64,000 bases of DNA from Streptomyces aculeolatus (lineage in GTDB: Bacteria; Actinomycetota; Actinomycetes; Streptomycetales; Streptomycetaceae). Location of the stretch: the NCBI RefSeq assembly GCF_020400605.1, contig NZ_JAINRD010000028.1, positions 1-64,000 on the forward strand, written 5' to 3'. The position numbers were made by a program, and so were the translations under genes. This document shows, in pieces, positions 41,350-49,473 of this stretch; within the stretch, counting starts at the first letter, position 1, and the number at the start of each line of letters is the position of its first letter. The notes under the pieces were generated by a model. The model ran no database searches and was not told the DNA's origin. It was given only the letters and a program-made list of their open reading frames with translations.

Positions 41350-42861
41350 ATGAGCACTACGGAGCGTCCCAGGATCCTCGTAGTAGGCGGCGGTTACGTC
41401 GGCCTTTACGCGGCGCGCCGCATCCTGAAGAAGATGCGGTACGGGGAGGCGTCGGTCACCGTCGTCGACCCGCGCTCGTACATGACGTACCAGCCCTTCC
41501 TCCCCGAGGCGGCCGCCGGCAGCATCTCCCCCCGGCACGTCGTGGTGCCGCTGCGCCAGGTCCTCCCCGGCGCCGAGGTGCTCACCGGCCGGGTCACCTC
41601 CATCGACCAGGACCGCAAGGTCGCGGTCGTCGCGCCCATCGTCGGCGGCCCCTACGAGGTGCCGTTCGACCTCCTCATCGTCGCGCTCGGCGCCGTCTCG
41701 CGCACCTTCCCGATCCCCGGCCTCGCCGAGAACGGCATCGGCATGAAGGGCGTCGAGGAGGCGATCGGGCTGCGCAACCACGTGCTGGAGCAGCTCGACA
41801 AGGCGGAGTCCACCAACGACCCCGACACCCGGCGCAAGGCCCTCACCTTCGTCTTCGTCGGCGGCGGGTTCGCCGGCGCCGAGACCATCGGCGAGATCGA
41901 GGACCTGGCGCGCGACGCCGCCAAGTACTACCCCTCGATCAAGCGCGAGGACATGCGCTTCGTCCTCGTCGACGCCGCCGACAAGATCCTCCCCGAGGTC
42001 GGCCCGGCGCTCGGCAAGTGGGGTCTGAAGCACCTCCAGCAGCGCGGCATCGAGGTCTACCTCGACACCTCCCTGGAGTCGTGCATCGACGGCCGCGTCG
42101 TGCTCAAGAACGGCCTCGAGGTCGACTCCAACACCATCGTGTGGACCGCAGGCGTCAAGCCGCACCCGGTGCTGAAGGAGTACGGCCTGCCGCTCGGCCC
42201 CAAGGGGCACGTCGACACCGCCGCCACCCTCCAGGTCCAGGGCACCGACTACATCTGGGCCGCCGGCGACAACGCCCAGATCCCCGACCTCGCCGCCCGC
42301 GCCGCCGGCGTCGAGAACGCCTGGTGCCCCCCGAACGCCCAGCACGCCCTGCGGCAGGCCAAGCTCCTCGGCGACAACGTCGTGGCGGAGCTGCGCGGCT
42401 TCCCGCAGCGCCAGTACCGGCACAAGAACAAGGGCGCCGTCGCCGGCCTCGGCCTGCACAAGGGCGTCGCGATGATCAACGTGCTCGGCCGGTCCCTGAA
42501 GTTCAAGGGCCGCCTCGCCTGGTACATGCACCGCGGCTACCACGGCCTCGCCGTGCCGACCTGGAACCGCAAGATCCGGGTCTTCATGGACTGGACGCTC
42601 GGCGTCTTCCTCAAGCGCGAGGTCGTCTCGCTGGGCGCGATGGAGTCGCCGCGGGACGAGTTCTACGAGGCCGCCGCGCCGGTCACCGCCGCCGCCCGGG
42701 CCCAGCACGACCAGTCCGTACGCGACGGAGAGGCCACCCGCGAGCAGGAGCGCGCCCGCGGCGCCGCCGGCCTGCCGCCCGCCGAGGACAGCCGCGAGCA
42801 GCCCGACCGCGCGCAGGCAGGCCACGAGGAGCACAGCCGCGAGGCGGCCCGCGCCTCCTGA
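41350..42861 (+). CDS. ndh: Type II NADH dehydrogenase
   Basis: A 503-aa non-proton-pumping NADH:menaquinone oxidoreductase. FAD-binding ILVVGGGYVGLYAARRI at the N-terminus, NADH-binding FVFVGGGFAGAETIGEI in the middle, the FAD/AP motif YIWAAGDNAQIP, and a membrane-associating C-terminal region (LAWYMHRGYHGLAVP, FMDWTLGVFL). The last ~60 residues form a charged disordered tail. Feeds electrons into the respiratory chain. Rex-like site upstream; a strong terminator follows. Confidence 0.95.
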   Translation: MSTTERPRILVVGGGYVGLYAARRILKKMRYGEASVTVVDPRSYMTYQPFLPEAAAGSISPRHVVVPLRQVLPGAEVLTGRVTSIDQDRKVAVVAPIVGGPYEVPFDLLIVALGAVSRTFPIPGLAENGIGMKGVEEAIGLRNHVLEQLDKAESTNDPDTRRKALTFVFVGGGFAGAETIGEIEDLARDAAKYYPSIKREDMRFVLVDAADKILPEVGPALGKWGLKHLQQRGIEVYLDTSLESCIDGRVVLKNGLEVDSNTIVWTAGVKPHPVLKEYGLPLGPKGHVDTAATLQVQGTDYIWAAGDNAQIPDLAARAAGVENAWCPPNAQHALRQAKLLGDNVVAELRGFPQRQYRHKNKGAVAGLGLHKGVAMINVLGRSLKFKGRLAWYMHRGYHGLAVPTWNRKIRVFMDWTLGVFLKREVVSLGAMESPRDEFYEAAAPVTAAARAQHDQSVRDGEATREQERARGAAGLPPAEDSREQPDRAQAGHEEHSREAARAS

Positions 42862-42886
42862 CCCCCCCGCACCCGGCCGACCTCCG

Positions 42887-42924
42887 GTCAGGCGCCCTCC
42901 CGGTCCGCCGGGAGGGCGCCTGAC
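42887..42924 (+). terminator. Strong terminator after ndh
   Basis: A perfect 17-bp stem, GTCAGGCGCCCTCCCGG (42887-42903) with its complement at 42908-42924, loop TCCG, followed by TGCTCTTTT. The best intrinsic terminator in the window. Confidence 0.92.
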
Positions 42925-43052
42925 TGCTCTTTTCGGCTGGTACCGGCGCCCCGGCGCGCAACGGGACTTCCCGGGGTGGGTCTTGGTGTTTACGTGTAGT
43001 CCAGCAAAACCGGACACACGCCTACCACCTGCCCATCTCTCGGAGGTGCGCC

Positions 43053-44339
43053 ATGACCCACGGAGCCGCGCCCCGGCTCGCCGCCCTCGCGGAAGAGTTG
43101 CTCGGAACTCCGCTGCCGATCCGCATCCGCGCCTGGGACCGCTCGGAAGCCGGTCCCGAGGGCGCCCCCGTCCTCGTCGTACGCCACCGCAGAGCGCTGC
43201 GCCGCATCCTGTGGCGGCCCGGCGAACTCGGCCTCGCCCGCGCCTGGGTCGCCGGCGAACTCGACGTCGAGGGCGACCTGTACACCGCCCTCGACCGCCT
43301 CGCCGGCCTGCTCTGGGAACGCGACCCCGACGCCCCCCGGCCCCGGCCGACCCGCCTCGCCGCCGCCGCCCGCGGCATCCTCGCCCTCGCCCGGCCGCTG
43401 CCCCCGCCCCCGCCGCCGCCCGAGGAGGTGCGCCGGCACAAGGCCCGCGGCGCCCTGCACACGCTGCGCCGCGACAGGGCCGCCGTCAGCCACCACTACG
43501 ACGTCGGCAACGACTTCTACTCCCTCGTCCTCGGCCCGTCCATGGTCTACTCGTGCGCCTACTGGGACGAGGGCGACACCCTGGAGGACGCCCAGGCCGC
43601 CAAGCTCGACCTCGTCTGCCGCAAGCTCGGCCTCAAGGAGGGCGACCGGCTGCTCGACGTCGGCTGCGGCTGGGGCTCGATGGTGCTGCACGCGGCGCGC
43701 GAGTACGGCGTACGCGCCGTCGGCATCACGCTCTCCGCCGAGCAGGCCGCGTACGCCCGCAAGCGGGTGGCCGACGCCGGCCTCGGCGACCGCATCGAGA
43801 TCCGGGTCCAGGACTACCGCGAGACCGCCGACGGCCCGTACGACGCCATCTCCTCCATCGGCATGGCCGAGCACGTCGGCTCGACCCGCTACGGCGAGTA
43901 CGCCCGCGGCCTCCACCGCCTGCTGCGCCCCGGCGGCCGGCTGCTCAACCACCAGATCGCCCGCCGCCCGCGGGCGGACGAAGAGGACTACGTGATCGAC
44001 GAGTTCATCGACGCGTACGTCTTCCCCGACGGCGAACTGTCGCCCATCGGCACGACGGTGGACCAGCTGGAGCGCGCGGGCTTCGAGGTGCGCGACACCC
44101 AGGCGCTGCGCGAGCACTACGCGCTGACGCTGCGCCGCTGGGTGGCGAACCTGGAGGCCCGCTGGGCGAAGGCCGCGGCGCTGACCACGCCGGGGCGGGC
44201 GCGGGTGTGGCGCCTGTACATGGCGGCGTCGGCGCTGTCCTTCGAGCACAACCGGATCGGCGTGAACCAGGTCCTGGCGGTACGGACCCCGGGCTCGGGC
44301 GACTCCGGCCTGCCACTGCGGCAGCCGGAGTGGCGCTGA
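43053..44339 (+). CDS. cfa: Cyclopropane-fatty-acyl-phospholipid synthase family methyltransferase
   Basis: A 428-aa SAM-dependent enzyme that modifies the double bond of membrane phospholipid acyl chains. VSHHYDVGNDFYSLVLGPSMVYSCAYW (CFA signature), SAM motif LLDVGCGWGSMVLHAA, and GMAEHVGSTRYGEY with the catalytic EHVG. The N-terminal ~125 residues are the usual CFA extension. The ATG at 43053 has GGAGGTG. It is separated from ndh by the terminator; it could make cyclopropane or methyl-branched chains. Confidence 0.92.
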   Translation: MTHGAAPRLAALAEELLGTPLPIRIRAWDRSEAGPEGAPVLVVRHRRALRRILWRPGELGLARAWVAGELDVEGDLYTALDRLAGLLWERDPDAPRPRPTRLAAAARGILALARPLPPPPPPPEEVRRHKARGALHTLRRDRAAVSHHYDVGNDFYSLVLGPSMVYSCAYWDEGDTLEDAQAAKLDLVCRKLGLKEGDRLLDVGCGWGSMVLHAAREYGVRAVGITLSAEQAAYARKRVADAGLGDRIEIRVQDYRETADGPYDAISSIGMAEHVGSTRYGEYARGLHRLLRPGGRLLNHQIARRPRADEEDYVIDEFIDAYVFPDGELSPIGTTVDQLERAGFEVRDTQALREHYALTLRRWVANLEARWAKAAALTTPGRARVWRLYMAASALSFEHNRIGVNQVLAVRTPGSGDSGLPLRQPEWR

Positions 44340-44557
44340 GGCGGGGGGCGCGGCCTGCGGGGCTCGGGTCACGGGGCACGGATCCCGGATCCACCGGTTC
44401 GGGTGATCCCGCAAACGGTACGAGGGCGTCACGCCGGCGCAGCACGGGGTTAACACGGGTCCGGCATCGTGGAGGACGTCGGCAAGGACCTCCGGAGCGG
44501 CTCCCGGACCTCCTGGTCGCCGGACGCAGGGCCCGGCTCGAACCGGCCCGCGTCCCA

Positions 44558-44620
44558 CGCGGGGACCGCCGTCGTCCCGCCCCCTAGGTGCGCAGCACCG
44601 GGGGTGCGGCGGTCCCCGCG
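44558..44620 (-). terminator. Long hairpin at the end of the T7SS-like cassette
   Basis: A perfect 14-bp stem, CGCGGGGACCGCCG (44558-44571) with its complement at 44607-44620, encloses a smaller GGTGC-GCA-GCACC hairpin. It begins immediately after the stop of the last minus-strand gene (44621). Confidence 0.75.
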
Positions 44621-45289
44621 TCACACGTTTGTGCGCAGGTGTACGAGCGGGTCGTCGAAACTGACGTGCGCGGCGACGTCGCGCAGCATCGCGCGGTAGT
44701 GGGAGCGGCGGCCCGGGGCCGGTGTGGTGAGGCTGAGCACGACGAGCCGGCTGCCGTCGGGGTGGGGCAGGTAGGCGTGAATCTGAAGCAGCCGCTCGAC
44801 GGGAATCCCGAGATCGGGTGCCACGGTCCGCGCCACCTCGCCGAGGGCGGCGGGGCCGCAGGGGAGGTCGAGGACTTCGACATGTTCGTGACCTGCGGCG
44901 ACGGCGCGGGCGGCGGTGAGGTGGCGGGGGGCGCGGCTGATGTCCTGCCACCGGAAGGTGAAGAACGAGGTGAGCACCCGCCCGTCGCCGTCGTCGTCTC
45001 GATGCAGACCCAGCGAACAGTGCACGACGCCTTCCTCACGAAGCGCGAGCATCATCCGCTGAGCCCCGGCCAACTGCCCGATCAACCGCTGCCGAACGAC
45101 CCCGTCGGGAACCCCGTCGAGAATGCCGTCGACCACCTCCCGCAGCCGCGAGGCGTCGGCGCTGTCGGAGGAAGCGGTGAGGGCATCGAGCGGGAGGGTG
45201 GTAAACCCGGCGGGCAGGGCGAACCACGCTTCACGGTCGGGCGCGGCGACGGATTCACTGAGGACGTACGTGGCCTGGTCTTCAGTCAC
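44621..45289 (-). CDS. Hypothetical soluble protein of T7SS-like cassette
   Basis: A 222-aa cytosolic-looking protein I cannot assign. It has a mixed alpha/beta pattern with HCSLGLHRDDDGDGRVLTSFFTFRW and a hydrophobic strand-rich C-terminal part (RLVVLSLTTPAPGRRSHYRAML). The GTG start at 45289 overlaps the upstream gene by 8 nt, so it is the last gene of the cassette. Chaperone- or immunity-like roles (EspG-type) are possible but unsupported by motifs. Confidence 0.65.
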   Translation of the reverse strand: MTEDQATYVLSESVAAPDREAWFALPAGFTTLPLDALTASSDSADASRLREVVDGILDGVPDGVVRQRLIGQLAGAQRMMLALREEGVVHCSLGLHRDDDGDGRVLTSFFTFRWQDISRAPRHLTAARAVAAGHEHVEVLDLPCGPAALGEVARTVAPDLGIPVERLLQIHAYLPHPDGSRLVVLSLTTPAPGRRSHYRAMLRDVAAHVSFDDPLVHLRTNV

Positions 45290-45959
45290 GGGGCCCCCGC
45301 CAACCAATGGCTTGCCGTGCGTGAGCCAGGTCTTCGGGGGAAGCTTGCCACGAGTTGACGTCGATGGGCGCCGTTTGCTTCGTCTCTCCGACCTGGACGA
45401 TTAGGTGCATGCGTTTTGGCGCTGGGATTTTAGGGGTACTTCCGGGTTTGGTGACGGCGATGACGCCGAAGAAGCGCGGATCGCCGACGAACCAGATGGG
45501 CTTCAACTGAGCCTTCAGCTCAGGCTTGGCGCGGGGTCCCATCCGTCTGGTCCACCATGAGGGCAGGTAACGCAGGTGCTGGTACACCAGGAACGGTTCC
45601 CCCGGCTGCGCGGGGTGGGGGATTGTGAGGCAGAGCTTCGTTGGTGTTCCTTCGGGGTGGGTGGGGAAACTGTATGGGATATCGTCCAGACGCCAGGGAT
45701 AGGCCCGAAGGATTCTGCGGATTCGGATGTTGGAGAGGATTTGAGCAGGCTGAATTTTGGCGCGATACGCACCGTAGCCCATGAGGATTATGATGACGAT
45801 GCTGAGCGCGAGCGAGTAGAAGGCGAGGAGAAAGATCAGGAAGCACCAAGGGCTAAGGAACCAACCGATGAAGGCAAGGACGCTGATCGTCATCTGCTTG
45901 GCCCAGGCACGCCGGGTCGGCGGGTGTTCCCAGGCTGTGGCGTAGTTGGACGGGTGCAC
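45282..45959 (-). CDS. Membrane protein of T7SS-like cassette
   Basis: A 225-aa protein with two adjacent transmembrane segments (about residues 24-58, MTISVLAFIGWFLSPWCFLIF and the following hydrophobic run) and a C-terminal soluble domain that ends in WQASPEDLAHARQAIGW. No family recognised. GTG 45959 has a perfect GGAGGT site. Its coding G+C is visibly lower than neighbours (see runs such as 45750-45900), consistent with horizontal origin. It lies between the WXG substrate gene and the last gene of the cassette. Confidence 0.7.
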   Translation of the reverse strand: MHPSNYATAWEHPPTRRAWAKQMTISVLAFIGWFLSPWCFLIFLLAFYSLALSIVIIILMGYGAYRAKIQPAQILSNIRIRRILRAYPWRLDDIPYSFPTHPEGTPTKLCLTIPHPAQPGEPFLVYQHLRYLPSWWTRRMGPRAKPELKAQLKPIWFVGDPRFFGVIAVTKPGSTPKIPAPKRMHLIVQVGETKQTAPIDVNSWQASPEDLAHARQAIGWRGPRD

Positions 45960-45991
45960 GTTAAACCTCCTTTGAGCATGGTCGGGAAGTG

Positions 45992-47359
45992 TCAGGGGAA
46001 GACGCGGGGGATGACATTTATGAGATCCCCGCTGCTGATTCCGGCGATCTCGAGGCCGCCGAAGACAGTTCCCGAATTGCTGACGCCTTCGTTGTCGAGG
46101 GCGTCCACCTTGGTGCCGAGCAGGTTAATTCCTCCGGAGGCCACCCCGATGGAAGCCGCGGTTACCTCAATGGCTTTGGGTGCTGAAGACGGCATCCTTG
46201 TGCTGTGGACAATCCAGGCCACCGTCGGATTGTCCAGCGCGCTGATAGCTCGCGCTTCTGTCATTATGTGGCCGCCTACGGTGCCGATTTTCTGGCCCAG
46301 TGACAGAGTCGCGGATCCTGTCCGAATAGCGCCCGCGCCGAGTTTGATTCCCTGGCCCACCGCAGCCAGGCCGGGCACCAGGCCGAGAGCGTCGGCACCC
46401 ACGCCTGTCAGGTTGGAGAAGAAGTCCGCGTCGAATTCGCCCTTCGTGATCCCGTTCCACAGTGACGCCCGCACCTCTGGATCCGAGAACCGCACCGCCA
46501 GCGCCCCCGCGCTCAGACCCGACGCCACCAGCAACAGCACCGCTGTCGCCGTGCCGCCCGTGACGATCGTCAAGGCCGCCAACGCCACCACGCCGGCCGC
46601 CACGCTCAGGATGTCCGGGAGGTTCTCCGAGATCCAGGCTGCCGCCTTCTCGAAGAAGCCTGGTTCCTGGGGGGCCAGTTTGTCCGTGGCGTCGCGGATC
46701 CTTGCCGCCCGGTCGCTGGCCTTGTTCTCGTGTTCCCACGCGAGGTTCTTCGCGCTCGACAGGATGCGTTCGAGGTCAGCCTGGGCTTGGGCCACCGCCG
46801 CGTTGAGGCGGCGCATCGTCGCCTTCGCCTCGTCCTCGTCCTCGTCGGACTTCCCTCCGCCGCCAGCGCTGGAACCGGTGTCCCGCTTGGCTGCGTTGGC
46901 GTTGGATTCCGCCTCGCCGAGGATCTCCCGCGCTGTACGGGCTTTGTCGTTGAGGCGGTTGGCGCGGTCCTGGAACTCGCCGAGGTCGGTTTCCCAGCGA
47001 TCGAGCTGCTTGGCGGCCTTCCTGATGGAGTGCGCGGCGTTCTTGAGGTTCAGGGGGAGCGGGCCGTCTTCCAACTGGTCCCGGAAGGCGGTGGCCGCGT
47101 CGCCCTTCCAGTAGCTGCCGTCCATCAGCTTGGTGATCATGTCGCGGGTCTCTTCGAGCACGTCCGCGCACCTGATGAGCTTGGCGCGGAGGGCGTGGAC
47201 GGTGTCCGTGCTGCCCGGTGCCGGGTTGAAGCCCAGGTGCGGGTACGTGTCGGGGACCGTACCCGGCTGGAGGCCCTGGGGCTGGGTCATGGGTAAGTCG
47301 GCGAACATGCCCCGCGGTCGCCGGGAGCTGTCTAAGCCGGAAATATCGCCGTTCACCAT
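45992..47359 (-). CDS. Putative T7SS-secreted WXG-containing protein
   Basis: A 455-aa protein. Residues about 50-160 are a helical-hairpin region with a WXG motif (W84-K-G86), like the N-terminal domains of T7SS substrates. A charged coiled coil (about 170-225) follows. Two hydrophobic segments (249-290) precede a Gly/Ala-rich C-terminal part that ends IPRVFP. No recognisable toxin catalytic domain. The start ATG 47359 has GGAAGG and overlaps the WXG100-like gene. Codons 9 and 22 are TTA, predicting bldA-dependent translation; an internal ATG (47284) would avoid both. Confidence 0.72.
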   Translation of the reverse strand: MVNGDISGLDSSRRPRGMFADLPMTQPQGLQPGTVPDTYPHLGFNPAPGSTDTVHALRAKLIRCADVLEETRDMITKLMDGSYWKGDAATAFRDQLEDGPLPLNLKNAAHSIRKAAKQLDRWETDLGEFQDRANRLNDKARTAREILGEAESNANAAKRDTGSSAGGGGKSDEDEDEAKATMRRLNAAVAQAQADLERILSSAKNLAWEHENKASDRAARIRDATDKLAPQEPGFFEKAAAWISENLPDILSVAAGVVALAALTIVTGGTATAVLLLVASGLSAGALAVRFSDPEVRASLWNGITKGEFDADFFSNLTGVGADALGLVPGLAAVGQGIKLGAGAIRTGSATLSLGQKIGTVGGHIMTEARAISALDNPTVAWIVHSTRMPSSAPKAIEVTAASIGVASGGINLLGTKVDALDNEGVSNSGTVFGGLEIAGISSGDLINVIPRVFP

Positions 47360-47664
47360 GTGCCGCCTTCCTGGGCCGCTTTCGTCAGGTTCTCCTCCAG
47401 GGCCTTGTCGACCTCGGCGTAGCTCTCCTTGCTGTCCCCGACGATCCCCGCCAACTCCTCCACCTGCTCGCCGATCTGCCCGGTGCCGTACTTCCAGTCG
47501 TCCTGGAAGTCCTGGCACGCGTCATCGAGGTCGTCGGTGCCGAGGCCGCTGATCGTGGAGTCGCGCAGCGCCTTGTGGACCCCTTCGAGTGACTGCACCG
47601 AGCGCTTCAGCAGGCGCATGAAGCGCTCGAGTTCGTCACCGTCGACGGCTAGTCGGTCCGCCAA
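47353..47664 (-). CDS. WXG100-like small protein
   Basis: A 103-aa helical-hairpin protein, the size of WXG100 (ESAT-6-like) proteins. The central turn is DDWKYG (W57) and the C-terminal tail has YAEVD (Y82-x-x-x-D86), the general T7SS export motif. It starts with the rare TTG (47664), which is well supported by GGAGGTGA just upstream. First gene of the cassette; overlaps the large WXG gene by 7 nt, so both products likely pair as a heterodimer. No EccC-type motor is in the window. Confidence 0.75.
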   Translation of the reverse strand: MADRLAVDGDELERFMRLLKRSVQSLEGVHKALRDSTISGLGTDDLDDACQDFQDDWKYGTGQIGEQVEELAGIVGDSKESYAEVDKALEENLTKAAQEGGTW

Positions 47665-47745
47665 CCTTCACCTCCGAGAACGTGTCGTCGCTCTCCCCCG
47701 CTGCGAAGGCATCGTAGCGATGAGTGGTGACACGAATGCGAAGGG

Positions 47746-47773
47746 TGTGGATAACTTGGCGAGTTGTGGACGG
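47746..47773 (-). promoter_or_regulatory. Pair of DnaA-box-like sites upstream of the T7SS-like cassette
   Basis: TTATCCACA (47746-47754, minus) is a perfect E. coli-type DnaA box. CCGTCCACA (47765-47773, minus) fits the Streptomyces DnaA consensus. Same orientation, starts 19 bp apart, between the cassette start and the cystathionine beta-synthase stop. Confidence 0.45.
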
Positions 47774-47783
47774 CTTGGCGGGT

Positions 47784-49172
47784 TCAGGCCCTTCCCGCGC
47801 CCTTCGCCAGGTACGCCAGCAGGTCCGTCCGCGACACCACGCCCGTCGGCTTGCCCTCCACCAGCACCACCGCCGCGTCCGCGCCCTCCAGCACCGCCAC
47901 CAGGTCCGCGACCGGTTCGCCCGAGCCGACCTGCGGCAGCGGGGGGCACATGTGCTGCTCCAGGGGGTGGTCGAGTTCGGCCTTGTGGGTGAAGAGCGCG
48001 TCCAGCAGCTCGCGTTCCACGATCGAGCCGACGACCTCCGCCGCCATCACGTCCGGGTGTCCCGCCCCCGGCTTGACGACCGGCATCTGCGAGACCCCGT
48101 ACTCGCGCAGCACCTCGATCGCCTCGCCCACCGTCTCCTCCGGGTGCATGTGCACCAGCGACGGCATGCTGCCCTCCTTGTCGCGCAGCACGTCCGCGAC
48201 GCTCGCGGTGCCGGCCTCGTCCAGGAAGCCGTAGTCCGCCATCCAGTCGTCGTTGAAGATCTTCGACAGGTAGCCGCGGCCGCTGTCCGGCAGCAGGACG
48301 ACGACCACGCCGTTCTCGTCCAGCCGCTCCGCCACCCGCAGCGCGGCGACCACGGCCATCCCGCAGGAGCCGCCGACGAGCAGCCCCTCCTCGCGGGCCA
48401 GCCGGCGGGTCATGCGGAAGGAGTCCTTGTCGGAGACGGCGACGATCTCGTCCGCGACCCCGCGGTCGTACGCGTCCGGCCAGAAGTCCTCGCCGACGCC
48501 CTCGACCAGGTACGGGCGGCCCGAGCCGCCGGAGTACACCGAGCCCTCCGGGTCGGCGCCGACGACCTGCACGGCGCCGTCGGAGACCTCCTTCAGGTAC
48601 CGGCCGGTGCCGGAGATCGTGCCGCCGGTGCCGATGCCCGTGACGAAGTGCGTGATGCGGCCATCGGTCTGCGTCCACAGCTCGGGGCCCGTGGAGTGGT
48701 AGTGGGACTCCGGGTTGTCCGGGTTGCTGTACTGGTCGGGCTTCCAGGCGTCGGGGGTCTCGCGGACCAGGCGGTCGGAGACGTTGTAGTACGAGTCGGG
48801 GTGCTCGGGGTCGACGGCGGTCGGGCAGACGACGACCTCGGCGCCGTACGCACGCAGCACGTTGATTTTGTCCGTGGACACCTTGTCAGGGCAGACGAAG
48901 ATGCACTTGTAGCCCTTCTGCTGGGCCACCATTGCCAGCCCCACCCCGGTGTTGCCCGACGTCGGCTCGACGATCGTGCCCCCGGGCCGCAGCGCGCCCG
49001 AGCGCTCCGCGGCCTCGATCATGCGCAGCGCGATGCGGTCCTTCACCGAGCCGCCGGGGTTGAAGTACTCCACCTTCGCAAGCACCGTCGCCCGGATGCC
49101 CTGGGTCACGCGGCCCAGCCTGACCAGGGGCGTGTTGCCGACCAGATCGGTGATCGACTCGTGATACTGCAC
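47784..49172 (-). CDS. cbs: Cystathionine beta-synthase
   Basis: A 462-aa PLP enzyme joining homocysteine and serine in transsulfuration. The PLP Lys is in GGSVKDRIA (K44), the phosphate-binding loop GTGGTISGTG and the substrate loop TSGNTG are intact. Residues about 335-460 hold two CBS domains (Bateman module), the regulatory part of the enzyme. Start GTG 49172 with GGAG upstream; the frame continues upstream without a plausible start. Divergent from the SGNH hydrolase gene. Confidence 0.93.
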   Translation of the reverse strand: MQYHESITDLVGNTPLVRLGRVTQGIRATVLAKVEYFNPGGSVKDRIALRMIEAAERSGALRPGGTIVEPTSGNTGVGLAMVAQQKGYKCIFVCPDKVSTDKINVLRAYGAEVVVCPTAVDPEHPDSYYNVSDRLVRETPDAWKPDQYSNPDNPESHYHSTGPELWTQTDGRITHFVTGIGTGGTISGTGRYLKEVSDGAVQVVGADPEGSVYSGGSGRPYLVEGVGEDFWPDAYDRGVADEIVAVSDKDSFRMTRRLAREEGLLVGGSCGMAVVAALRVAERLDENGVVVVLLPDSGRGYLSKIFNDDWMADYGFLDEAGTASVADVLRDKEGSMPSLVHMHPEETVGEAIEVLREYGVSQMPVVKPGAGHPDVMAAEVVGSIVERELLDALFTHKAELDHPLEQHMCPPLPQVGSGEPVADLVAVLEGADAAVVLVEGKPTGVVSRTDLLAYLAKGAGRA

Positions 49173-49473
49173 CGCACACTCCAGGGTCCGTGGCTCTCGG
49201 GGCGAGCCCAGCGTAAGGCTTCCCCCGCGGGTGATTGAGCCGGGCACAAGGCCGGGCAACAAAGTGTTAGCACGCGCGTAGACCGCGGCGTACGGCGGGT
49301 GGAGGGTGCCCGCGCGCCGCCGCGGACGGGCGGGGGAGACGGCGTAGGACAGAAGGGGTGGGACGGACGGCTCACACGAGAGTGCAGGGGCACGGCTGCG
49401 GTACGGACACGGAGCTACGGACACGACACGACGCGGCACGGCGCCCCGGGGGCCGGCGCGGAACGGAGAGGCG
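49173..49473. other. Divergent intergenic region, cbs / SGNH hydrolase
   Basis: 301 bp. A candidate -10 for cbs (TACGCT on the minus strand) lies at 49210-49215, 38 nt upstream of its start. TACGGACACG-type motifs repeat near 49400-49430. No gene seen. Confidence 0.4.

Noticed and set aside
37760..41350. Integrated element with att sites around the accessory module
   Set aside because: No integrase, tRNA fragment or direct repeat was found at either edge; the module may have come by homologous replacement.
45992..46400. C-terminal toxin domain in the large WXG protein
   Set aside because: The C-terminal part is Gly/Ala-rich without catalytic motifs; I cannot support calling it a polymorphic toxin.
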